Assembly (NCBI GenBank): GCA_022813625.1 | Contig: JAKLMB010000003.1 | Span: 496,001 to 560,000 of the forward strand | Direction: 5' to 3' | From: Aaosphaeria pasadenensis | Lineage: Eukaryota; Ascomycota; Dothideomycetes; Pleosporales | DNA: 64,000 bases | Shown here: positions 56,683-64,000 of the stretch, in pieces | How positions within the stretch are numbered: the stretch's first letter is position 1 | Layout of the letters: each line of letters begins with the position of its first letter | Program-made: the position numbers and the translations under genes | The notes under the pieces: generated by a model | What the model was told of the DNA's origin: nothing | The model's input: only the letters and a program-made list of their open reading frames with translations | Databases searched by the model: none

Positions 56683-57399
56683 CTGACAAATGAGCTGCGT
56701 CAACAGGATAAGTAGGTGAGAGCAGCAGACAGCAAAGTGAGTAAGTGAGAGTAGAAGGTTATTTGTGCACAGGACGGTCCGAAGCCTGGGCGTCGATAAC
56801 AACGGTAGCAATGGGATACACAAGTGAGAGCAGCAGAACATCACAGTGATTACATAGACACAGAAAGACACTGCGGCACGGCAGGATAGGTGAGGCTATT
56901 CAGAGGATACATGCAGCTTGGAGAGCGCTAGGAGGATCGTAGATTGATGAGCTGTGGCAACCAAGGGCGGTCGAAGCATCATATGCCTGCCTGCAGAAGG
57001 CGGATGGAACATCATATGTCTACCATCTTACCTACCCACAGAGTACGCGTAGTTCCTGTAATGCTTTCCACCACGGTTACCTTTATCTAACGTGGTATGT
57101 GCAGAGCGCTACTTAGGTTCGTGGTGTCGGTTGTACTGGTGTCAACGAGACAATTCGGCAAGAGCAATTCGGCAAGAGCTGCAGAATATCAAGGTAGATA
57201 TAAGTGTAAGAGAATATGTAGTCAGCACATAGGTCGTCTACTAAAGAAGTTTTGATATGTCTAGTAAGTAAATACTGTAGACTATAGACACACATTGAAA
57301 AGTGTTAAGAAAGGTATGTGTTCATAGTGATACTCCAGTACAAGAGCTTCTCGGCTACTCAGTTGAGATCAGCGTATCAATCGTAAGTCTCTCATTTCT
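56683..57399. other. Intergenic, nothing coding recognised
   Basis: Downstream of module copy 3. Repeated AAGTAGGTGAGAGCAGCAGA / CAAGTGAGAGCAGCAGAACA words near 56710 and 56820 suggest another decayed direct repeat of about 110 bp. Confidence 0.45.
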
Positions 57400-58364
57400 T
57401 CACTGCAAAAACAAAGCTATTCTCTCGTCCATCCATTTTGCATCAGTCGGGTTTCGTCCACCGCCGCCCATACGACCCCAGATCGTCGGAATAGGCTCAA
57501 AAGTTCCGTGCCTCAATATCTCTACCTCATTCTTCCCGTCCTGCACTGTAAAATATTGATCTCTTTCACTAGGCATGACCAAAACCTTTGCCGGAATTTC
57601 CCTCAAAGCTCTCTTGTAATCTCCCTCTTCCGCTACAGTTCTAATATCGCCCGACTGCCATAACTTGGCCATGGCTAATAAATCTTCGGGGTCCCACTTC
57701 CCGTATGAAGATTTACCCATCGGAGGATGAAGCCATTCCCGTACACTTCCTGCCCCAGATAGCCTCCATAGCTCCTGTCTAAATCACTCAGCACTCGGAA
57801 CCCAGACCGCATAGGCGCGACCAAATGCTCGCAGCCCCAGAACAGCTTTGACGCCTTTCCGCTTATACCGACCTTCCTCGTAATCAGAACTGGCACTCAA
57901 AGCAGAGATAGGTCCTTCGAGAAAGGCGTAATTGTGACCTGAGGTTTTTGCGCTGCCACAAATGATAACTGCGCGTTTCACAAAAGGTGAAGACCCACAG
58001 CCGTGCATTGCAGCCCAGTAGTAGGATTGTGGCCCACCCATTGAGAAACCTATCACTGCCTCAAGGCATTTTACACCCATGTGTTCGGTAAGGAGAATGT
58101 ACTGCGAGTTTATGCAGTCCTATACGCTACCATGTCAGGTGCTGTGAGAATGTCGGAAATACGTTTGAACCAATGATAAGATCGACGTAATGTACTTGGT
58201 TTGCTTACCTGGTGTCGAAGGGAGTAGTCGGAAGGGAAATCCTCCTGATTGGATGGACTTGAACTCTCCCCATCTACAGGCATAGCAACTACAACCACCA
58301 CATGATTATCTTTTCGAGATCCCGTTGTGACGCTCAACAAATTCGTCGATATGCAGCAATGCAA
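57400..58364 (-). pseudogene. Decayed MetX-like alpha/beta-hydrolase
   Basis: Relative of the homoserine O-acetyltransferase-like fold. From the 5' side: KDNHVVVVVAMPVDGESSSP, an 89-nt in-phase intron (58208-58120), DCINSQYILLTEHMG, the nucleophile elbow GFSMGGPQSYY, ICGSAKTSGHNYAFLEGP and GLRAFGRAYAVW. Then SAE is followed by TGA at 57784-57786, after which the same frame continues FRQELWRLSGAG, KWDPEDLLAMAKLWQSGDI and IPTIWGRMGGGGRNP to the true stop at 57400. The TGA sits where the family usually has Trp (TGG), a G-to-A change. The His expected after WG in the last motif is Arg. The 5' end is unclear, and 58365-58557 may hold out-of-frame remains. Non-functional. Confidence 0.75.
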
Positions 58365-58988
58365 CGAGGGATTGGTACTGCACCTGCTGTAGTCTCAGGG
58401 TGGACCAACCAGTATGCATGTTCTTTACAAGTCCGATGAGAATTCCATATTCAGGCAAAGGGACAGACGAAGGAAGCGGGGCCGAGAGAAATTCGAGATT
58501 TCCGAATCTCGAAGACGGAGAGATTATTTCATTGCTTACTGCTGGCATAGCAAGCATTACAAGAAGCAGCCGTACTTGTGTAGGCTACCTACATGTGTCC
58601 TGCAGGGGGGAGGCGAGGAAGTCGAATGATTGGAATGAATCAATCCTCGAGGGACGATTCTCCCTACACTACGTAGATTGCCTTGATACCCTCAAGAATC
58701 GATTACATGGCTGAAGAGGATCTTGACATTCCCAGGCTAGATATCGAACAGTGAGCCAATTCTGGCTAAGTAATAGTCCCAGTATAAAGGTTTCCGGAGT
58801 CGTCAGCTCTGCCACTACAGCAAAACACGAGTCAGAATTCGTGTGACTTTTATGTCAACCTAGGGCGCAAGTACTGGATAAAACAACAGTGAGTTGTCGG
58901 CCTCCAAACCTTGGTGTATAGGATATGCATAACAGACATCCTGATGCGTAGTAGTACATCTGAAGGTCTCGATTCAAGGATTCGTACC
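58365..58988. other. Divergent region between hydrolase pseudogene and monooxygenase
   Basis: May include eroded 5' coding sequence of the pseudogene (58365-58557, minus) and the promoter of the monooxygenase. Nothing else recognised. Confidence 0.35.
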
Positions 58989-60541
58989 ATGGGTTTTGAC
59001 ATTGTAATCATAGGCGCTGGTATCACTGGCCTCGGATCAGCAATAACATCGAGGAATAAAGGCCACCAAGTCACCGTACTAGAAGCCACAATCGAAATGC
59101 GGCCGGTTGGGGGCATCATTGTTCTGCAGGCAAACGCTAATCGGATCTTGGACGGCCTAGGCGTTTATCAGGCCTTACTACCTTATTGCACAAAGGTCCC
59201 TCAGGGGCCGGGTACAAGACGATATGACAATGGCGAGTATTTGATCAAGAAGTCAGCAGATTTCCATGAGAAGGAACACGGCTGCCCGTATGAATTTTCT
59301 GATTCCGTGTTTTGCGTTCTATAGCTGGCATTGTACAGTCCTAGGCTGTGGCCTTTGCACAGAGCAGAAATGCAGCGTGTTCTTTACGATGCGGCTATAG
59401 ATCGAGGGGTAACGTTTAGGTTTGGACATCGCGTAGTGTCGATCGCAGATAATGCCAACTCTTTGTCCGTCGTGCTAGCAGACTATACGAGAGCATTGAA
59501 TATTGCAGCCGATGTAATTGTTGGAGCAGATGGTAAGTAGGCGACTATTGGTGATGTACCAAGAACATCAATACATGGAAACGACGTAGCCTGATACATA
59601 GTTCTGCAAGTATCGACTCTCAGGTTCGCAGAAGTGTTGTTTCTGATTCATGTTCTTCCATTGACAGTGGAATGACTGTCATACGAGGGTTCATATCCGA
59701 AGATACTGCGAGGCTCGATCCTGAAACTGCTGTTTTGATGGAGCAGATTGGTCTTTGGTGTGGCCCCAAGGCAAGCATTGCCATCATGCCAGCTCGCTTA
59801 GGTAGGGAAAGTGTAAACTTTTCGACCTTCTCTAAGCTACTCATCACGTTCAGGAGAAAATATGCTGTTGGGGTTTGATTGCTGCCACAGACGGGAAGAA
59901 GTGATAGATGACGAACAAGAGAAGGAGCAATATGTCAAACATCTCAGACAATGCTATAGTGAGTTTGATTCTGCTGTGCAGAAAAACCTTTTTCAGGCAG
60001 AAGACGTACGGATGTGGAGGCTGAAGGAAGCTAAGCCATCCTCATGGGTAAGCCAAAAAGGAAGGATTGTTTTGGTTAGAGACGCAGCTCATGGTACTCT
60101 TCCCTGGGTTGGACAAGTAAGACACGTACTCACTCAAGGTGTAACATTTACAAGTGTACTAACGTCACACAGGGCGGTGGTATGGCTCTCGAGGATGGTG
60201 CTGTACTTGCAGAATGCCTGGAACGCGTAGATGATTCCAAAAATGTCCCGCAAGCTCTAAGAATGTTTCAGAACATTAGACAGCCTCGTTGTTTGCGAGT
60301 ACAAGATTGGAGCTCCCGGAAAGGTCAGCGGGCGACTCTACCCGATGGACCTGAGCAAATAGAGCGTGATGAAAACTTGAAATCATTCAATGCATGGATG
60401 AAATCAGGGGTCGCAGAGAATCTTCCCATTGAAGAGCTCCCAGAGCCTGAATCTTCAGGTTGGAAACCATGGCTAAGCGGATATGACGCAGTGAGAATTG
60501 TGAGTATCCCGGATTATCCTCCGACGCACACTTTTCATTGA
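58989..60541 (+). CDS. FAD-dependent monooxygenase, salicylate-hydroxylase-like
   Basis: Class A flavoprotein monooxygenase of 437 residues. Five exons: 58989-59287, 59345-59536, 59611-59801, 59854-60116 and 60173-60541; all joins keep phase. The GXGXXG nucleotide-binding motif is IIGAGITGLGSA (residues 7-18), the Arg-containing second site is WPLHRAEMQRVLYDAA across the first intron, and the DG motif is VIVGADG. The FAD ribityl motif, normally GD, reads VRDAAHGTLPW with Arg303 before Asp304, then GQGGGMALEDGA spans the last intron. The second intron uses a weaker GTAGGC donor; the stronger GTAAGT four bases upstream breaks the frame. Substrate unknown. These two defects make reduced or lost activity possible. 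Confidence 0.72.
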
Positions 60542-60844
60542 CGAAACTAGGCAAATTGTGAGCTTGACAGAATATATTGCATGTAAGAACACTACGAAAA
60601 CCTGGTAGGTCTCTGGGAATGGAAGGGCAGCATTTGGTCGGGGATGCATGCTAGATGCAGCTATTATGAATAGTTTTTGTATTATGTCACAAAATTCATT
60701 ACCATTCATATCAATTGCGTAGCAACTTTGAAAGAAGCTTAATCAGGCCGATCTAACAGCAGTTGCGCTGGGAAGTGTCTTGTGGCGCATCTAACTACAG
60801 GTGAAGTGATCTACCAAGGTAAACATGAGAGCAAAAAGATGAGC
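60542..60844. other. Intergenic, nothing recognised
   Basis: 3' flank of the monooxygenase before the tandem array. Confidence 0.4.
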
Positions 60845-61263
60845 CTATATCCATGAACACAACGTGCTATCACAGACAGTGTCGACATAATGAAGGTAAA
60901 TTATGTAACTCACAAAAGCAAATAAAATGGCAAAGGGAAAGACAGCCTCACAGCTACAGTGGTATACACAGTTTCAACAAACAGCATCTGTTGAATGAGT
61001 GAACAGGAGCTGTGACCCACAGAGGTAAATAGAAGGGCAACAGAAAGATAAATTCATATCTACGAACACAGCGCGCCATCAGAGATACTATCTATACAAT
61101 GTGTGAGAGCGCTGTGACCCCCAAAGGTTAAAAAAGGTACAAAAGAAAGAAGAACAGCTCACAGCCGTAATCGAACACAGGGCATCAACCAGCAGTGTTC
61201 ACGTGATTAGCAAGTGAGAGCTGCAATTCACAGAAGCAAATAAAAAAGGTAAAAAAAGATAAT
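60845..61263. repeat. Diverged tandem array, ~105-110-bp units
   Basis: Units carry variants of CCGTAATCGAACACAG-GCATCAA. Anchors at 60854, (about 60960, degenerate), 61063 and 61172, and 61282 in the adjoining module, give 209 (two units), 109 and 110 bp steps. Second shared word: GCTGTGACCCACAGAGG / GCGCTGTGACCCCCAAAGG, followed by A/G-rich AAATAAAAAAGGTAAAA. Confidence 0.75.
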
Positions 61264-61440
61264 CGGCTCACAGCCGTAATTGAACCCAGGGGATCAAAAA
61301 GTGCAAAAAAGACTGGGCGAGCGCCCAACGGTTGGGACCTGTTACAAGTTAGCTAAGGGCCCTTTTAAACACCAACTGGTAGGAGTGCCAATCCCTACCA
61401 GCGGATACAAGGCTTACAAAACTATAGGGTATATATAGGC
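61264..61440 (+). other. Hairpin/TATA module, copy 4
   Basis: Reads GGCTCACAGCCGTAATTGAACCC, A-rich run, ACTGGGCGAGCGCCCA (hairpin 1, perfect, 61314-61327), GACCTGTTACAAGTTAGC, hairpin 2 (CTGGTAGG 61376-61383 with CCTACCAG 61394-61401), GGATACAAGGC and GTATATATAGGCAGTAAA. Nearly identical in layout and much of its sequence to copy 2. On the opposite strand TAGCTAACTTGTAACAGGTC and GGGTTCAATTACGG resemble, in order, the A and B boxes of a tRNA gene. Confidence 0.75.
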
Positions 61441-61732
61441 AGTAAATAAGCCAAGGTGAAGGAACATAGAGGCAGGTTGGCAGGGTAGGTCAGTTTGAGC
61501 GACAGGTGAGTCTGATGCAAGAAGCCCTAGCGCACTGAGATAAAGTACGCTCAAAACCAGCACACTGCGCAGTAAGTGAGCACGGAATGACACAGAATTC
61601 CTCATATTTTGAAATTGAGAATGACGATGCCTTCCTGTAGGCGTAGAAATACAGATATTACATATATCTGAGGGTATTTGAGGACTAAAGTACAAGCTAA
61701 GGCTGTTGTATGCTCAAGTTGCGGGTAAGCAT

Positions 61733-62620
61733 CTACATCAGGCCTTTCCACTCCGCAGGCTCCATTATCTCTCGAATACCGAGAGCCATGTCTTTTCCAA
61801 GCTGATCCAAATCACAATCATCCAAATCCCGCAAAGTATACCCGAATCTCCGAACAATCATCTCAAACATTGAACGCAGTTCTGTTACCAACCGCGAAAA
61901 CACGTCATTGCCGCCCTCCAGTACCTGTGCAATCTCATAGTTGGTGTACACCACCATCGAGCCAAGTTCATTGGAGTCGATGAAGTTGTTGCGGTACTCC
62001 ATCCAGCCGTAGAACCAGCAGGGATACCCGAACTGGTAACCGGTCGCGTCAACGACCCAGGAATCACCATGCTTGTCGATGATCTTTAGAATTGTATGTG
62101 TCGAATAACGCGGGTTGCATCCCTCGGGGGTCGCAGGATCATGGTAGAGCAGCAAGTGCCGTGGTTTTGGCTCTACCACCAGCCACTGCACTGCGAGGAA
62201 GTCAGGGTGCTTGCGCACCAGTTCCTTCACAGTGTTCCAGAGGCACATGTTCTGTATCGTGCAGGCATTTAATGTGACCAACGAACGCCTCATGGTCTCT
62301 GGTATAGACTGATCGATGTAGGAGCCTGCAGTGATCTGTGGCGGTATTCCTGAGTTGGGTCCCAAGTCCAGTGCATACACCTCGATGTCCTGCCAGCTGC
62401 GGTGACGATAACCGTTCAATGTGCGGAGGATCTGCTTTGAGGTATCATTCAAGGGCAACAGGCCCTTGACCCTGTGAGGCCAGGCTCTGGTGAGTGTTCC
62501 TTCGTGGAAGGCAGTGACCAGAGGCGCGATGATAGCTTCGAGTTTGTCTCCTACAGTACTGGGACTGCGGTATTCAGGAAGGGATGATGGCAGGACCTTC
62601 TGTGGTAGGTTGGTAGACAT
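61733..62620 (-). CDS. Candidate Cys-His-Asp family protein, copy F
   Basis: Intact single-exon paralogue of 295 residues (MSTNLPQKVLPSSLPEYR). Candidate catalytic residues: Cys120 in VTLNACTIQNMCLW, His175 in RYSTHTILKIID and Asp191 in DSWVVDATGYQFGYP (16 apart). VEPKPRHLLLYH precedes the His strand and WMEY follows the Asp strand. The SWVVDAT strand is strongly reminiscent of the W-V-x-x-D-x-T strand of transglutaminase cores. The remainder has no recognised domain; the last 80 residues are helical and acidic. No signal peptide. The copy is oriented so that module copy 4 lies about 0.3 kb beyond its stop. Confidence 0.72.
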   Translation of the reverse strand: MSTNLPQKVLPSSLPEYRSPSTVGDKLEAIIAPLVTAFHEGTLTRAWPHRVKGLLPLNDTSKQILRTLNGYRHRSWQDIEVYALDLGPNSGIPPQITAGSYIDQSIPETMRRSLVTLNACTIQNMCLWNTVKELVRKHPDFLAVQWLVVEPKPRHLLLYHDPATPEGCNPRYSTHTILKIIDKHGDSWVVDATGYQFGYPCWFYGWMEYRNNFIDSNELGSMVVYTNYEIAQVLEGGNDVFSRLVTELRSMFEMIVRRFGYTLRDLDDCDLDQLGKDMALGIREIMEPAEWKGLM

Positions 62621-63073
62621 TTCGTCGATGTGTGTATCTGGAGTTGAGAAGGTGTTGTGGAAGGTTCAGCACAGCCTGGGGAACTTATGTAGTAAACATG
62701 TGTATATTCACGCATCAGGTGCAGAACACACTGTGGTGTGCATGGACCATATCAAAATGCTTGAATCCAGCAACTGATGGCCGACAAACAACTATTGTAT
62801 GAATACCCCTCCCTCATCAATGAAAACGAACTCCTATTCTCAGCGCACTGTGAACGACTACACTACCTTTACAGGCTTGAACTGCAGATTACCCAGAACA
62901 CTCTTTCATCACCACAGCGTGCAAAGATCTCGAAAGCGCCAGTCCAAGCAGCCCCATGCTGATAAACCATTCAAACTTGCCAAGACAATCTGGGTGTACA
63001 CGTGAAGCAACAGAGATATTCAGTATAAGACGCAGCAGAGAGGGTCACATAGTGGACACACACAAACAGAAGC
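62621..63073. other. Intergenic, promoter of copy F
   Basis: Contains further CACAGCGTG / GAACACACTGTGG words like those of the tandem arrays (near 62726 and 62918). No gene supported. Confidence 0.4.
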
Positions 63074-63650
63074 ATGATTAGGTCAGTGAGCCAAGCTTGC
63101 AGGGTTGGCGCCTCGCGCCCGATTACTGAATTGTTTGCGGAAATCGTTGCTTTGATAGGGAAACACTTATTACGACCCCAATTTTCTTGCCAACCTGAAA
63201 GATGGCTGTCCGTATTCCTGGAAGGGCTGAAATACATCTACTCAGCGCATACAGAGATATCTGCAGGGTACTCTCGGAGAGGAAGGCTGCGAAGGGCGCG
63301 CGGAAGTTCTACAGAACAAGGAATAGTTACTCTTGAAAGGGCAACAACAGTTTGTTTTGGGCTGTACAAACAGGGGATGGAGAAAAATGATATCATCGAA
63401 GGCGAGGAGGTTCCCCTGTTCAGCTTATGGATAGGCAAGAGCCGCTTCTAATAATACGAGGATATACGAACGTCCCGGACAGCTTCGGAAGGGTATCGGA
63501 GGACGCGGCGTTATTCGGCAGGGAGGGCAGGTTTTGCGCAGGGCTCGCTTCAAGAATTATTGCGAAGAATACAGTCTGGCCTTTGATGACACTGAGCGTG
63601 AGTTTCGATCACTGTCTGAAAATGATTGTCAATTAATAAGTTTGTTAGTA
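63074..63650 (+). pseudogene. Broken Cys-His-Asp family relative, copy G
   Basis: Three overlapping pieces in three frames. Frame 1 (63074-63451): a helical N-terminus ending GEEVPLFSLWIGK then stop; VPLFSLWI matches VPLYKLWI of copy D with mostly synonymous base changes. Frame 2 (63427-63636): SEDAALFG followed by RFCAGLAS, placed like the Cys segment (TDAGVLYG...NTC) of copy C. Frame 3 (about 63470-63650): ends KNYCEEYSLAFDDTEREF, reminiscent of the EY-containing C-terminal part of other copies. The His/Asp strands are absent. Most likely a decayed, partly deleted copy. Confidence 0.45.
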
Positions 63651-64000
63651 TGAGAAATCAAGTATATGATGAGATGAGATGAAGTTCAATGAAGCTTTTT
63701 TTCTCCACCCAAATAGAGAAAAGCGTGAATGCAAGGAAGGGTCCCACTGACACTTGTAGTAGTGTCCCACATTCAGCCCGTTCGCTTCGTTACAATCTGA
63801 ACCGGCCCAGAGAACAGGTATCTAATTATGTCTCAGTCTGTAAAATTCTCGCTATTGCAGCATCTTGATTGTACATGCATTGCTACCTCTTTGCAGCTAC
63901 TCTCGATCGGGAAGTCTCATGGAAGGATGTTCGCACAAGGTCCCGCTGGTCCCGGCGTCGATCCGGGTTCAAGTCTTGCTGATCATCCCATTCCACCTCT
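63651..64000. other. Window end, nothing recognised
   Basis: No gene supported. A GGGTTCAAGTC word at 63966-63976 resembles a tRNA T-arm, but a cloverleaf could not be built. Confidence 0.35.

Noticed and set aside
42456..63650. Transposon or LTR-retrotransposon explanation for the repeats
   Set aside because: No transposase, reverse transcriptase or integrase remnants and no paired LTRs with target duplications were seen. A non-autonomous element cannot be excluded.
42734..63650. CRISPR-like or bacterial island interpretation of the short repeats
   Set aside because: Units are 105-172 bp, diverged and without unique spacers. The surrounding genes have fungal introns.
63900..63995. Possible tRNA gene (GGGTTCAAGTC T-arm-like word)
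   Set aside because: No D-arm, no consistent anticodon stem and only a poor T-stem could be drawn. The word alone is insufficient.

Overview
The window comes from the nuclear genome of a filamentous ascomycete, most likely a dothideomycete. The evidence is short (45-90 nt) GT-AG introns with phase-consistent joins, a mitochondrial Lon protease, the fungal-only mitoribosomal protein mS51, eS17, a BBC1-type actin-patch SH3 protein, and several secreted esterases. No rRNA, convincing tRNA, CRISPR array, transposase or reverse transcriptase was seen.

Left and centre (1-42.1 kb) is ordinary conserved sequence. In order: Lon/PIM1 (cut by the window edge), a PAQR receptor-like protein, a secreted esterase, a CAX-type cation/H+ exchanger with altered signature motifs, ribosomal protein eS17, a tannase/feruloyl-esterase family protein, two unrecognised proteins, a type-B carboxylesterase, a proline-rich coiled-coil protein, a 6.5 kb stretch with almost no coding signal, mS51, an Rtr1-type CTD phosphatase and a 1215-residue BBC1 homologue.

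Right (42.4-64 kb) is an accessory compartment. It holds at least five paralogues of a small, very divergent protein family (42.7, 49.8, 51.9, 54.1 and 61.7 kb) plus two broken relatives (53.0 and 63.1 kb). The shared signature is a Cys in a helix, then P-x-R, then H-x-h-h, then D-x-T-x-x-Q-F-G, with His and Asp usually exactly 16 residues apart. This order and spacing resembles the transglutaminase-like/papain-like Cys-His-Asp fold, so I read them as candidate Cys-His-Asp enzymes of unknown substrate. Among them lie a TPR-DUF4470 protein, a decayed alpha/beta-hydrolase of the MetX-like fold and an FAD monooxygenase.

The same compartment carries a dispersed, undescribed repeat system: diverged tandem arrays (about 105-120 bp or 172 bp units) that in four places run into a conserved ~175-bp module. 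The module has a TTCGAAC (B-box-like) motif, two hairpins whose stems are preserved although their bases differ, and a TATATATAGG box. All four modules point toward the 3' end of a convergent gene. Nonsense changes of TGG-to-TGA and possible CAA-to-TAA type fit RIP-like decay of this compartment. All gene models were assembled by eye from splice consensus and reading phase.
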